Shown: positions 10,934 through 25,900 of the stretch, one piece after another
How positions within the stretch are numbered: position 1 is the first letter of the stretch
Layout: each line of letters begins with the position of its first letter
From: Trochalopteron elliotii
Lineage: Eukaryota; Chordata; Aves; Passeriformes; Leiothrichidae
Reading direction: 5' to 3'
Assembly (NCBI GenBank): GCA_024734555.1
Contig: JANPWX010000130.1
Coordinates: 453,894 to 517,893, forward strand
DNA length: 64,000 nt
The notes under the pieces: model-generated
Seen by the model: the letters and a program-made list of their open reading frames with translations, nothing else
Told to the model about the DNA's origin: nothing
Databases searched by the model: none
Made by a program: the position numbers and the translations under genes

Positions 10934-13900
10934 CTATGCTTGCTGAGACCACAAAAACCGGTCACATCTTTCCAACATGGACTGAATCAGCGCTCTGCAA
11001 GTAAAGCAAAGGGAAAAAAAAGTCAAACAGCAAAAAAAGCTAACAACAGAAAGAACAACAGAGTTTTGGTTTGCTTTTTAAAGGGAAGTTTGTGAAAAAC
11101 ATAACTGCATTTCAGAAGTAACATCCTGATATCACCATTCACACCTTTGGAAGGAATAGGAGAGACCAGAGTCTGTACAGGTCTCAGCAGGACAGATCTC
11201 TTCCAGTAAATCTCCTTCACATACACCTTTAACGTATGATTTCCTGTTTCCTCATTTTCAATTTTAAAATGCCTATATTGCAGAACACACAGCTCCTAAA
11301 TAATAGGAAAGCTTTCAGATGAGTCTGAAACCAGAGGTTAAAATGTGAAGCACTTTATCTGTCAACCAAAAAGGAAGTTTAAATCACTGAGGATAGTGTG
11401 GATCTTCTGCCAACACATCTCTTACCTCTGCCTTTTCTCAGCAATTCTCAGTATCTCACAGACACCAGTAAATCTCTCAGACAGTTCTAGTGTCAAGCCA
11501 CACTCCTGCAAGAGAGACAAGGCACGGTTTGGGCCAATGGCCTTGGCCAGCAGCAGAGCAACGTTTTCCACAGTGATGCAGTCCGGGCAGCTCGGGCCTC
11601 CATTGCTGACAGCATTCCCCTTCTGGGGGCTGTGGTGGTGGGCAGCTGTGCTGTGATCTTGTGCAAGATGCAGAACAAATTTCCATTCTTCTATGGTCTC
11701 TGGAATGGAACCTACATGTAAAATGAGTTTTGTTACATTATTTGTAAAACAAGGGTTATTCTAAGACTAGTATTTACACTATATCTGTACTTAAAAGGGA
11801 AGCTAGCTATTCTGTTTTACTCTGAAGATTTTAGGAAACCACACACAAGCAAATTGTGCACAGAAATGTACAGCCCTGACTGACTCAGTGTAAAGATTTA
11901 GTGGTGAACACACATAGCTTCACAACAGTTCAGTATTCAAGGCTTTGGATTAAGTCAAGAGACAAAATTTTGCCCATCTTAGGGTGGAGTGAGTTTTCAA
12001 GTTTTGCCTTGTGGTAAAATGTTTTTGCTCACCCTGACTTTGAGGTGTGCACACGTAGTGGGCAAGTTTTGTGCCGTGCAGGAAAAGGCTTCCTATTCCT
12101 CTGTCTACAACACCAAGGTTAGCTTTTACTCCCAACTGATAAACAAATCAAGATTCTTTTAATTTTAAAGTATTTTCTAGCACAACTGATTTCACAAAGC
12201 ACAGCATGAATATACAAGAGCATAACACCCATTTATGTGTTTCAAATATGCTGTACTACACACAGCGCTACAGAAACACTTCAAAAAATAGAAGTTCAAC
12301 TCAGCTTTGGGCAAATCACTATATAAGGGCAGTTCCTACATTACAGCAATATGTTTACACAGCTTAAGAATCACTAACCATCTTCTCCATTCAACAGGCT
12401 CAAGTCATCCAAATGAACAATATTAGTAAAAGCTTCTCTTCTTCTATCCAGTTCCAGACAGAGAAAAAGATATCCAGGCCAAAATCTGGAATAAGAGAGT
12501 AAAGATTTCCAGGAATCAAATACTCAGTTCAAACCAAAGTCAAGAACAAACACAAACTCATTTAAGTTTCAGTAAAGACAAAAGCAACTAAACTTAATGA
12601 ATGTCAGAAACAGAGTAGGGACATGAGGAATACCTCCCATTTGGTACATTAAATCAGATATTCAATATTCACCCTCAAAAAAGGAAAGGTTTCTGAAAAA
12701 ACCCCTGTCCAAACAAGGAGCACATAGGTCATTTACATTTCTATCTTCTCAGGGTCAGAATACCCACTAACCAAGTATCAAGAATTTGCAAGTCTTCTCC
12801 TTACCCATGTGATTTACAGATGTCAGCCATCTTCTCTTTCATAACAAAATCAGCTGGGAGTTTGATCAAGAGCAGAATGAGCTGGCTGTAGCCCCACGTA
12901 AACAAATGCGATCGTGGCCTAGAAGATGAGAAATTCAGTTTTAAAGCATTATTGATTTTCTTCAGAACATTATGGCAGATTTATGAAAAGAGAGGAGGAA
13001 AAATGAATGAAACACCATATGCAGTCTCAGTAGAGCAGTCACTCTGGAAGGCATTGCAAATTAAAGTTTTTCAGTCCTTTGGTTGTTTCTGCTGAACTCT
13101 GCAAAATGCTCTGAGGAGTCAGTGATCCAAACTTTCACACAAGATCTAACCCCAAACCAGATCTGTTAAGTCTTTCTGCTGCACTCAGGACCTTGTGTGT
13201 AACCCACTTTACCTGGGATTTCCTTCCTCATCCACAGTGTTTGCCCTTTGTGGAGCATCATGAGAAACTGCCAAGCACAACCAATCCAACCGTACAGATT
13301 CTGGCTGCAGAAGAGACCTAAGGAGAAATGGCCTGGAAAACAAAGCAGACACTAAAAAAAAATCCCACCAGTTTTAAATATACCAGATATAGAGAAGCAG
13401 AGATTGTGTGTGGACAAATAAACAAACAAAAAAAAAAAAGGTGGGAGGCGGGTATGTACAATTAAATGTGAAAAAGCCTAAAACTACTTGTGTCTCTAGA
13501 AACTGAGGCAACCACAGAAAATCAAGTTTGCAGGTTGAGTTCCCCCAGATTTGGTTTAAGGTTTTTTTTTAGTTTGTTGTTGTTGTTGTTTGGGTTTTTT
13601 GTTTGGTTGGAGTTTTTTGGGTTTTTTTTTTCCTGTGGTTTTGTTTTTGGGTTTTTTTTGGGTTTTTTTGTTTGTTTGCATGGGAGTTTTTTTAAATGCC
13701 ATCTAACCCTAGTACACTGAACTGCAGACACAGGAACAAAAAAAGTCAGTTCCATTAAAAGTATTATTTAGGAGATCTCTTTTAAAACTAGATACTAACC
13801 TAACAAAAACCCCAGTCAGGCCAGCTACAACTGGCAGAATTACTTAGAACCTAATACTTAAGAACACCAAGCAGACAGATACAGAAACACAAAAACATCT

Positions 13901-16900
13901 CCCCAGAAGCCAAATCAAAAGAAACCTCCACACAGCCACATGATGGAAAGAACAGACAGATGAAAAGGATTCTATATTCCCCTCACCTTTGATCCTCTGG
14001 CTTTGATTTCACCAGACTATCTAAATATGCTAGAAAGTGAGCTGGATCATTCCTGCAAAGCTGTTTAATATCAGAAGGCAAAATAGAGGGGTGGAACTTG
14101 ATCAGGGGCCGAAGAGCTGTTTCCCCAAATTTTTCATAAAGCCTGGAGAAAGAGAGAGAATAAAAATTTGGTATTTTCAGTACCAAAGAGCAAAACAATT
14201 TTATCAAGATCTTTTGCAAGTACAAGATAGTACCAGAAGGAGATCTAAGACATTCCAGAAATCTTCATGACATGGTAAGTGAAGTAATTCCTGCCAGGAA
14301 GTTAAGAAAAAGAACATTTGAGTACAAACCTTTGAGCATGTGCCAACAACACGGGGCTATCATCCCATGGCCCCAGGTCATGCAACAGCTTCAGTATTTT
14401 CAACATATCTTCACCTTCCATTGCTAAAGCCACTGGACTGTGACAAGTTAGTTCTGAAATAAATCAGTGCACAAGTTAAAAGATTTGGGCAATTTCTTTC
14501 CTTAACGTGTTCTGCCCCTCCTTTTGTCCTTGTGCTGAACAACAGCTGTCGCTGCTTTCCTGGGAAGTTCAACACCCACCTCAGTCCTGATGGAAATGGA
14601 GGTATTAACCTCCAGGCACAAGTGCAGTCCAACTAAGGACAAACTGGGAATGCCTACACTACTTTCAATTCTAGGGCTCTCGGAATCCAAACAGTGAAGA
14701 GATTCCCAGAAACACAAACACCAACCTTCAAAGCAAGATTCTGTTGTTTAACTGCTCTCTGCTGGAGCAGAATCAATGCTAAGGCTTTCATTCACCCTTA
14801 AAAGAAATACAGAAGGCAGAAGCTGAGTGCAGAGAACAGAAAAGTTTTTCTCCAATATCATCATGATGCTTTGGTTCAATAAAACTAAAGAGGCATCAAA
14901 GAGATCAGAAAAGTATTTCTGTGAAACAAGGAAGCATGAAGTAACCACAAGCCACTTCACTGCATGGAACCATCTACTCCATTCAGTTTTGCCTCATATT
15001 AACCACAAGCTGAATCTTCCATTGCAAATGCTGAACTCCCTCCCCTCTCTTCTGCCTTGCTTCTACAGACTTGTGATTCTAATTACAATGCCTTTGCTCT
15101 CAGAAGCTCATGTTTGTTTGTTAATAGGCTGGGAGCACTACAGTGCTCAATCAACAAGGTCCATGCAAACTAACAGGTTCAAAGTTGCAAAGTGGGAGGA
15201 GAACAGTATCTCTCCAAGGAGCCAGCATTCCTTTTTTTTTAAGAAATCACAGGTTATTCTGAGTTGAAAGGGACTCACAACGATGATCAAGTCCAGCTCT
15301 TAGGTGAATGGTCCATACAGGGCTTGAACCCACAATGCTGGGATTATTAGCACTGTATTCTAACCAGCTGAGCTAAGTTCTTCCTATGGGAAGTATGTGG
15401 AGTGAAGAACAATCAACCAAACAACCCAAAATCAGAACAAAAACTCCCACACACCAAGCATCCTCCCCCTGCCACAAGGAAAATCTGCAGACACAATTAT
15501 GAGAGTCTTCAAGGTTGTTTTCCTTTCTTTTCTTCCCAAACAGTCTTATTTTCAGTTTAAGAAGCAATATAACATCCATATTTACCTTTCAATCCTGCCA
15601 TGTATGTTTCCCACACATTAGGGCAGGTGGCACACGTGGTTATAATACACTGCTTTACTCTCTTTAAATCCAAAAGGAAGAAGTAGCTTCTCAAAAACCT
15701 ACAAGCCAGAGTCCCTGAAGCTGCTGATGGCAGACTTCCCTCAGAGCTCTCCTCAGCCTCACCAGTCCCACAGGAAAAGACTTGCAGCTCAAAGCACAGA
15801 GTTGCCAACTCCACGAGATCCTTCAGAACATGGGGGTCGATGGCGCACGGAGGAGACGCCTGAAAGCTGCAGCCCAGGGCCCCCCTCACACCAGTACCAT
15901 TTTCACACGTGGGTTTGCTCACACAGACTTCAGCAGTGTTTTCCTTTTCAAGGCAGTCTTCCAAAATACCACTCTGTTCCTTGTCTACTGGGTCTCTGTC
16001 AGCTGGAGCCACTTGCAGGTTTTCCTGTGGGACTGCCCTCTGTTCTTCAGCACACACAGTCTTGCTTTTCTTAACAGACAAAGCAGAATGCTCCTTGCTG
16101 AATTTTTCTTCTAGATAGACAAGCCAGTCCTGTAAGACCCTTCTCATACACTGAGATTCTAACAAAACCAGAGGATCCTGGAGCTTGGCTCTGCAGCATA
16201 AAAAAAGAAGTTTGATAAGTTTAACAATTATAAAATGCCACAAGTGAAGTTACAAATATGCTTTGTGTAACTATACTCCTACACTTGACCCAGAGTCAGT
16301 TGTTGGGTTTTTTTTTGTGATTTTGAGTGCATCAAACACAATTTAGGCTACTTCACACTGTCTACATTTGATCTAAGCACACTTTGAGCTCCCTAGGATT
16401 TTTCAGAATGATTTTTTATTTGTGATTTTGATTTTTTAATTTATGCTTGAACTTAAGGCAAAGGGATAATGCTAGAAGAGCTTTTAGTGATTTTTGCTTG
16501 GTTTTAAAAAGAGTAATCTAATAATTTACCAAATGACATCCTTTCACATTATGTTAACAGACATTTAGAGCATCGCTCTTACATGCATGTAAAATGAATG
16601 AAAAGAAAAATTAAAAACACTCCATCATTTCTTCTGCCAAAGCCTAACATAGCTATACAGTAAAAAGTTTCTTGGCTTACATAGTTTCTGCTGTTGCAGT
16701 CTTGAGATCTCTCAGACTGTCCTCCTGAGGAAGCTGGCAGTTCTGGGGCTCTGACCTAGAAAAGCACATTTATTTCAGTCTTATCTGAAGTATTAACTTT
16801 AATAATTTAAGTGAGGATTTCCTGAAAAAATTTCCTCAACACTAATTCCTTTATTAAATACAAAGCTTTCACTGGTAAGAAGGAACAGAAATTATGGATA

Positions 16901-19900
16901 AACTGGGCATGACAAGCAACAAATAATACTGTTCTTGTGGCTTTCTATAATTGCTTCTACTCTAGCTATAGTAGGTTTCTGCAGGTACTGAACAAAAAAC
17001 AGTACCATGTCACTGATGAAAGTTAGTCCAAAATGGAAAGTTAGCACTTTTAACTCTGTGTTCATTGCCCCATTGCCCCTAAGAAATGAGTTGGGAGAAC
17101 CACTGAAACCCACCATAGGAATGAAGGCAGCTGGAAAAACCTAATGCCAAGTTCCTCCTTCTGCTTGAAAGAGTTTTTTTCCTTAGGTTGCTGTCCTCAG
17201 GACAACCAGCAAATACAACTGCTAAGAAAATGTGATTTTGCACTCACTCTTTTTCTTCCTGGGGAGATGCTACTGGACTAAGAGCTAGTTCTGGCAGCTG
17301 CTCATCATCCTTTGCTTCATGCTTCCCTCTAGATTCAGGGCTTATATGAAGTGTGCCAATCTTTTCTGTGGTTTTGCGCACAAAGCTGGAAACACTAGGA
17401 ATCACAAGTTCAAACATTTAAAATCAGAAGTTCAGAAGCAAACAAACCAAGCACTCTTTTCATTCAGACCATCATTTCAGAGACTTTACAATCTGAAGAA
17501 CTCTTGAGAAAAGGATGAGGGCAGTGATGACCAACAGGGACAAAACATACTAAGAAGCTGCTCAAAAGTCATACTCCAGTAATGATCATGTTTTCATCAC
17601 AGAATAGAAACCTGAAGTATTTAGCATGCCTGCTGGAGAAGCAGGATCACATACCAACCTTAGCCATAGATTTTGACATGTATTTGTAATTTGTATGCAA
17701 ATAGATGCAGACTGGCTACACTGCATTTTAAAGCTTTTAAACATAAAACATCTTAAGGAAATGATGTCACTCTTGGTGGTAAGAAACCACTTTACAATGC
17801 TTCAAATTAATTCTTCAGATTACAAAGCTCACCAACAACATCCTTTTCACACAGCAATCCCTATTCCTTCAGGTATTTTATTGAAGAGAAAGCTCAATGA
17901 ACATACCAGAACTCAATTACTTCTACCACTGCCACAAAGAGAATTATGTCAACAAGATTTGAACAGAAAAATAAGCTTCCTGCTTTCTGCTCTAGAACAA
18001 CAACAAAAAAAAATCCCAAAAACTCCAACCCAGCATCTTTTACTATAACAAGATGTAGCAAAAGATGAAGCTTGCAGAAGGCAGAAAGGATTCAAATTTA
18101 GCAGAACAATTGGACTTGATGTATAGAAGGATTAAAGCCAAACTTTAAAAAAATTAACTGTAACTATTTTATTTAATGATTAATTGCATGCAGTGAATAT
18201 TTGAAAATGTAGCTTTCATTATTAGCAGAAACACTTATTACTAGTAAAGTCCTCAAGGCTACCTATAGTTTAGAAAAACTCAAAATATTGCATGTACTTC
18301 TGATGTTTATTCTGAGATCCTCACACTGCTGATAGCAGCTGCAATTCTTTGTTGCAGGACACAATTTACATACTGACGTGATCAAGGGAAGGCTGTGCAA
18401 TTTTTCAGACCATTGCCAGGCCAGAGACATTTTAGCTAAGGAATTAACATACTGCACTTTTATAAAAAATTTAAGTTATGTAGTTAACACCATGTCTTTT
18501 GTATTTGTACACCTACCCCTTCATCCCCCACTAAAAAAAGTTTTAAAACACCAATGTGGTTTATACATAAAATGGACACAGATCTAATTGCAGCAGGTAT
18601 AGGATGTCATTATTCCCTAATTGTTTGGGAAATCAATTAGATTCACTGAAAAATTCATGTGGGAACAGGACAGACCACGTTGCAAGTGTGTTTTAGCAGT
18701 ATCTATTTGCTTTGAATATTTTAATGTCTGTCCCCAAACAACATAGAAAGTCTTCCCCCTAAGATCCAGAAAGGCAAAATCCCCAAACAATATTCAGTAA
18801 GTCTTCCTCTGAATACAAACCACAACCAGAGTTTACAGGGGAACAGTAAACACTCCTAGACATTTAACAATTATTAACTCTTTAAAACTGAGTTTGAAGT
18901 CTTGGCTCCACTGAAGTTACCAGCAGCTCTTCGTGTCTTCACTAGAGCCAAGATGAAGATTTAAACTGACTGGCAAACCTGACTGCATCTCTGGTGTTCC
19001 AGTTCAGGTGTTACACGTTTGCAGAACAGAGTATGAACTAAACCACACAATGCTACAAATCCAAGGGACAGAAGAGGGCAAGATGTAATGGATGAGTGAA
19101 GCTGCTGCATGTTTTACCTTTCTTTGACAGCTTGGAGAGAGACGAGAGGAGATGGGGAACGGAATGACAAAGGAATACTGAATGGGAGAAATGTCTCATT
19201 CCGGTCAGCCTCAACCACCACAGATGCATGAGAGACGTTCTCTGACAAATGGAATTGAAATAAAAAGTCATGAAACAGTGGCCTGGCAAAAAAAATGGAA
19301 CAGTGAAATGAACTGCAAGTCACTAATTCATTAATGGATAACCTGCCCACCATATTTTCCTTCTGAATACTCAAGAATGTGTGGAGTCAGGTTTTTACTA
19401 CTGACTTTGAACCTAGTATGTATGCTTTATTCATAGTCCTTTGGCTCTGTAGCAAGGCAAATAATGATCAACGACTGTATGAAAACTACTAAAGGTAGGC
19501 TTACAGTCCATTTAGGGGACAAAACCTTGATTTAATCCTGAATTATGCATACATCTAGGAAAATTAAGTATTGTGGCATACGTCAATTCACATAGCCTGA
19601 TTTCCAAAATCTAAATCACATGTGAACAGAGAGACACACAAGCCATGACTTGTGTATAATCACCCTCTTATTTGAAAGGAATTAAAAACCTAAGTGAGGC
19701 CACAGCACTCTGGCTTTTGATAAGAATCACAGGAAATACAGAATCACTGACTATCTCCTTTTCTCTCCTATATCCCTACCAGTATCTACAATGTGTTTTG
19801 CTTAATCATTTCCTGGTACAAACACACACTGTATCTTGAAGTGATGCCAACAAGAAAAAAGGGATCATTTTAAATCAGGATGACACTGCATTTTGCAACA

Positions 19901-22900
19901 GTCAGCAGTAACCACAGTGTTGAGAGGAAAAGATGTTGTGCTGTTAGGAGAAAGTCTATCACCAGAATCCCTCTTGACAGTGCCTAAAGGTCACATCTGA
20001 CCTTAGAGCTGACTGTAAATAAGGCTGCTTTTGTTCATTATGCAGACTAGAAACCTAGAAACTCCTATCTTATGTCACTGTGAGCAGGGAAACACTAAGT
20101 CCATTTCTTCCAAATACCAAATCAAGTACTTGTACTTCAAGAAGCACCTAGAACTGCTCTACTTGGAAATAATCAGCAAATTTATCATCTCTTGTAAGAG
20201 ACAGAACCTTTCTATATTCTGACATTCAAAAATTAGGTCACCTGAATTTTTGACTTTGAATGTTGGAAATTATGCACTTCAGAGTTTCCTCACTTGTTTT
20301 TATGGTGATGTAAGTAAAGAGGCACATGTAAAGATAAGTGCTACCAGCAGCACGTAGCTTAGCAGGACAACTCTACTGACAAGCAGAGGAGTAAATACCT
20401 ATTTCTGCACTCTCCCTCCCCATTGTGGTTTTCACCAAAGCATCCAAATTCTCTCCATCCTCTACAGGCCTCTACTCCTCACAAAAGCTAAAAGCAGCTT
20501 TTTAATTGGAAAGCCTCTCTGCCATACCTAGAACTAAGCCAGCTCCTCATCATCCCAGGTCCCCTCCCAATCCCAACCAGAGTAGAGATCAAGACCCATT
20601 ACAGTCTCACTCTAGCTTTAGTCTAGGGACAGACATTTGTCAGGAAATAAAAAAAACTCCCTGGATGGGCTAAATGTAAGTTATTAACAATTCTAGCACC
20701 CCTACACTAATGTTTACACGTGTGAGAGATGATCCCTCCGATACAAGGGAAACCCTGCAAGAAAGTTAAGAACACTTATTAGAATCCTTCTGCTTTCCCT
20801 GAAGAAATACAAACCAGAATCCAGATTAAGAAATTCTTTTTTGAAACAAATATTACAGAAGGATATTGGCAGCAAACAAATCTTGTCCGGAGTACAATTG
20901 ACACTGGCATAGACAGCTGAAGGAATCTTAGCATTAATGTTGAATTACACTTGGGTAAGTTGGAGTGAAGTCCATGCTTGGTAAAGCCCTCTGGACCTTT
21001 TGTTTTGTTTCGTTTCTCTGGGTTTTGTTTGCTTTTAAGCCTGGACTTCTGTGGAGCCAGCTTTTCAACCCAATGCTTCATGAAGGATTTTGACTGGAAG
21101 GTGAGGTGACTTTAAATTTATCAAATTACATATTTTAATAATGAATAACTTGAGAGTGGGAAGTAAGAGTACAGAGCCAACCCAGTTGAATTCTTGTAGA
21201 AAAAACAAACACATTCGACAAACAAGTTTCCATTAAGAAACATTACCAAGTTCTAGTTGCTCATCTTCATGGTGTACAGGAAATTCTTTAAGTCTCTCAT
21301 CTTCTGAGAATGTTTGACTGTGGAGGGAACAAGAGTCTTCATCTGACTGACTGCCCCTTCGACTGATAACACGGTAGATCCCAGAGTCCAAGACACTGAA
21401 GCTTTCCTGTCAGACCAGGGAGGGGAGTTAGACATCATGTGAGTTCTACTTCCTTGTTCAACTTTCTGCAATGAACTCAACCAACTGTACCCACACAAAT
21501 AACTTCACAGCATCTCATAATTCACTGCCTGGAAAACTCCTATTTGACAGAGTACTTTTACCATATCCAGAAGGCAAAAGGACACAGATGCCAGCAAGTG
21601 TGCAGTTCAGTGACTTTAAAAAGATGTGTATGCTGCAATTGCTTTTAGGAAAGCAGCCTGTGGAACAACTGGTGTACTCAGTGCAAGGCAAAACCCACCT
21701 CAGCTTTAGTCCTGCAGCCAAGAATATCACTTCACCACTTTGTAGCTGCATACCCAAGAATCTGTATTCCTTCTGCTGGCCAGCCATACCCAGCTAGCAC
21801 AATTACAGACCCTGCAAAACTATTTAGTCTCAGGACCAACACACATTTTTTTGTTCATGGTCTGTCTACATGGTTTACTTTTCCAGTGGCTAATGAAGAA
21901 AAACTTGTCTACCACATCAAGATGGTATTTAGATTACTTGGCTTTTAAAACTTTCCTTTTAAACACTACTAAAGTAAAAGCAGGAGCTGATACTGTATTA
22001 ACTATGAAATATTTCCCCTTTCTTGAAAAGCAGCTGTATATTTATTAGAAACATGCTTTGATTTATTTTAGGGCTTTCTCTTTAAGCTTCTTAGAGCAAG
22101 ACTTTTTTTTTTAAATAGAGCTAAGACAGTTCTGCGCACTCAGACATTCAATTTCACCACATTAAAACTAGAGTTATAAAAAAGACTATCTTTACTGAAG
22201 CACATTAAAACATTAAACAGAGCTGTGGAAAAAGCCATCTTTGTATCAATCTTTGTCCACATCTCAGCCATCAGCCCTAAAATAATATGGGAAAGAGACA
22301 GAGGTGCAAGTAGTGATGTTTCACACCTCCTCACCCTACCTAGTTTTAGAATGCAGCATTATGAGCTGCAGTACACAGGGTAGAAATGAAAGACTCATCT
22401 TCCAAGTGAGCAACGAGGTGACTGCCATAAAGATAAAACCTGCAGATAACATTTTTGGTACCACCAGTACACATACATGAGATGAAATACTGCTTCTCCT
22501 ACTGCTGCATGCAGAATCCAGAGGTTCCAACTTTGAAATCAGCTCTTCCAGTTGCACAGTGAGATCTTGCTGAGTTGAAGCATCCAGCTGAGACTTCAAG
22601 TGCTCCAGCTTGTCTAGAGGCAAATTTTTTCTTGCCTAAAAGCACCCAGTGAAAGAGAACCATTATTATTTCTAATGCACATGTGGAAACAAAAGATACC
22701 ATATATGCAGGATGATTTTCATCCTTAAAGTATAATGTTTAGATGACTTTAAGAACTCCAATAAAATGAATCTCAGTAACCATGAAACTTAATGGAAAGG
22801 GGGACAGGCAAGACAGTGAAGTTGTATTGCACATTTACAAAGAGGAATTTACTTACTCTGCAAGAAACAATTGAATTTTGGAAGAGACAAGAGACCCTGG

Positions 22901-25900
22901 CAGCGAGGGTCCAGAATCCTCTCCTCATCAGACGCTCTACGCAGCGATCAACCAGCAGAAGGGAGAGGTGCACAACTTTCCCATTTGTCTGCAGACAGAA
23001 CAACTCACTCTTGTGAACTGCAATATCCTGAATATCTGCAAAAACACACACACAGCAATACCTGAAGGACTGAAGTAATGAATCAACATTCCTCTCTATC
23101 CCTGAAAGATGAAAGCATATTTCCACCTGACTGCAAAGGAGTGCAAAGCACAAGGGAAAACAAACACTGAGGAGTGCTGACCTAGTACCTAATCACTATA
23201 CAACACCGTGTCAAAACTTTCCAGAGCTGCATTTCCAGAAGATAGCCAAAAAATACACTAAATAACAAGAAGTTTCCTTTTGCTCTGAAATGAAAAATTA
23301 AAGCCTGATAAAGATAAATACATAACTCTTAGCTTTGAAACAAAAGGGAAATATTCACTGGTAGAAAAACAACTTTGGCCTTCCAAAAGTTTTGAAATGG
23401 AATACTTATGCTGTATGCAAACACTCCACAACAAAGGTATTGCAAACTTAACACCAAAATGGGGAAGAAGGGGAAAGACTGACTGACAATAACTATTGTA
23501 GGACTCTGCTTATAACCATACACACAACCATTTATGAGAGTTCACTCATCTGCCAAATATATTCCCTGTAAGCAATTTACACAGGTTTTAGAAACAAACC
23601 CCAAGTTTTAGACTTTCAGCAGCCAGATTATCCTTCACAGAACACCTGACAATGAGCCTGAGTAAAGAGGAAAGGGTACTGCAGGTTAATCACTTGCATT
23701 TTAACTACTGTATTTTACAAGTCACTCTACACCACATTTTGTTTCTCAAGAAGCATGTTTTCAGATCTGTGGAAGTAGGGTTGCCTGGAGGAGGCAGGGA
23801 AATGGTTAATATTCAAGGATATACCAGACAGATGACAATTTTTTTATAAATATTCTGCAATCCAGCTGCAGAAATTGAGCTTGAAAAGCTTCCATGTTGG
23901 GTAAGGACTTCAGGAATGACCAGTATAACAGACAATGTTGCAAAGTTTAAGAAACTTTACCTTTAACTTCACTCCAGAGTAAGACTTGAACACTTTGGGG
24001 AAGAAAAATATAAATGCCTCTTTCCGTCCAGGTCACTACACAGTGCTCACTGCAATCAAAGCAAATGTTAATGGAGCAACAGTCAATTGTGGTAAAATAG
24101 GTAAAAATTTTCAAAAAATTGTAAAATATGCAGGGATGGCATCAGCTTAAGTATAGCAAGCGAGATGTGAGACAGGTTTAGCATGACACTTGGGAAATTC
24201 TTATACAAAAACCTGAAGTTGGTAACATAAATTAGGAGAATATATAATCTTTAAGCCCACTTTATCAACAGGAAGCTATGCTGTCAAATACTCACGTCAA
24301 ATACAGCAGCTTGGAGAAAGATAAAGATTGTGGAGAGCAGCTGGAACCAGTATAATGAGGATCCTGCCTGCAAAGTAAAATTATTATAAAGTACAAGCAT
24401 AACTACGATAATATTACCTTCTAAAATTCTTAATCCTGTAAATACACGGCTGGCTTAAATATAGTCTCATGACAGCAGCATTCACTGCACTCACACAGAC
24501 ACAGCTGCAGAATCAAGGTTTTGGCACTTTTGATAATTACTGGCTACACCTCTTAGAGGAGACTGTATTAAGATCACAACTAGGATTAACATTTGACTGA
24601 AGCAGGAGTTCATTTAGTCTTTTCAGTCTTAAGGATGTCCCAAACAAGTTTGTCACTGATAACACTCATGTTTCTACCTGAGAGTAACAACAGGAAGAGG
24701 TGGTGAGGAGAGCAGCTGCTTGAACTGATGTGTGCTTTGCACTTCCCCATCAAAGTTCACCTCCCACATCCTCGAGCCAGGTCGAGCACAGTATATCAAT
24801 GGCTGCTGATTCCCACTGTTTTTTCCAACAGGGAAGAAACATGCTCCAAATTCTCCATCTCTCTCTTTATTACCAATCTTCCAGAACTTCTCTCTAGGGG
24901 GGAAAAAAACATACTTGTTAAGTAAGGCAGCATTAATAAAAGCCTTAAGTAGTTTTATGTTTTTCTTGAATAATAAAAAACACTTAATCCCAACTGCTGA
25001 ATTGGTTTCGGTGCTTAAGAAAAAAATCTGTAATGAATATTACAAAGCCTGCCCAAAGTTTATACAAGACAGGGTGCAGAAATATTCATTAGTTGAAATG
25101 AATGCTCAGATCAAAGGGGGTTTTTTTCAGCAGAACCAGTTGTTCAACCTAGTGATGTGAAGGTGTGACCATTCCCAGAAATCCTTCCCAATCACATGAA
25201 AAATAGGACAGATTATGAATAATCAGCATGAATTTATGGAAGGGAAATCATGTTAACAGCCCTCCACAACAGAGTGACTGGCTGGGTAGACGAGGGGAGA
25301 ACAGTGGATGTTGTCTATCTTGATTGCAGTAAAACGTTGACACTAACCCTCCCAACATCTTCAGAAACAGATTGAGAAAGCATAGGCTAGGTAAAGATAC
25401 ACTGATGTCACTTCAGAAACTGTGTGCGACTCTGAAGTCCAGCATTTCAGAAATAAAACAGGACTTGCCTCTCAGTGTCACATAAATAAGTGCGGGTAAG
25501 TGAAGATATGAGCAGTCTTCCATCCAAATAATCAAGCTGAACCACCCGAGAATCTACAGTGGTTATAATCTGGACAGGAAACATCACAAAAGTAGCAGCA
25601 GCCTACAGTTAAAAAAAAAAAAGAAAACATGCTGGTCTTCAGTTCAAAGTAAAGACTTTCACTAAGTTAAAGTCTTTCTTCTCTCTTTACAAAGCAAGGC
25701 CTCAATGCTCAGAAGCACAGGAGTCTAAATCCTCCTTTTCCCAAAACCACTGCTAAAGATTTAAGAAAAAAAAAGTCATATCCCTGCAGCATCCTGACAC
25801 TTCTTTATAAAGTTTTTTTTTTTTTTCTTTAAGAGAGTGTTTTACTCCTGCTATTCTGAGCTTTGTGCTTTTTTCCAATTCTCCCCACAGGTACATTAGG

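Noticed and set aside
15311..15385. A functional tRNA-Ile gene
   Set aside because: A and B boxes are recognisable, but the stems carry several mismatches and the sequence runs straight into a CR1-like tail, so it is a SINE head.
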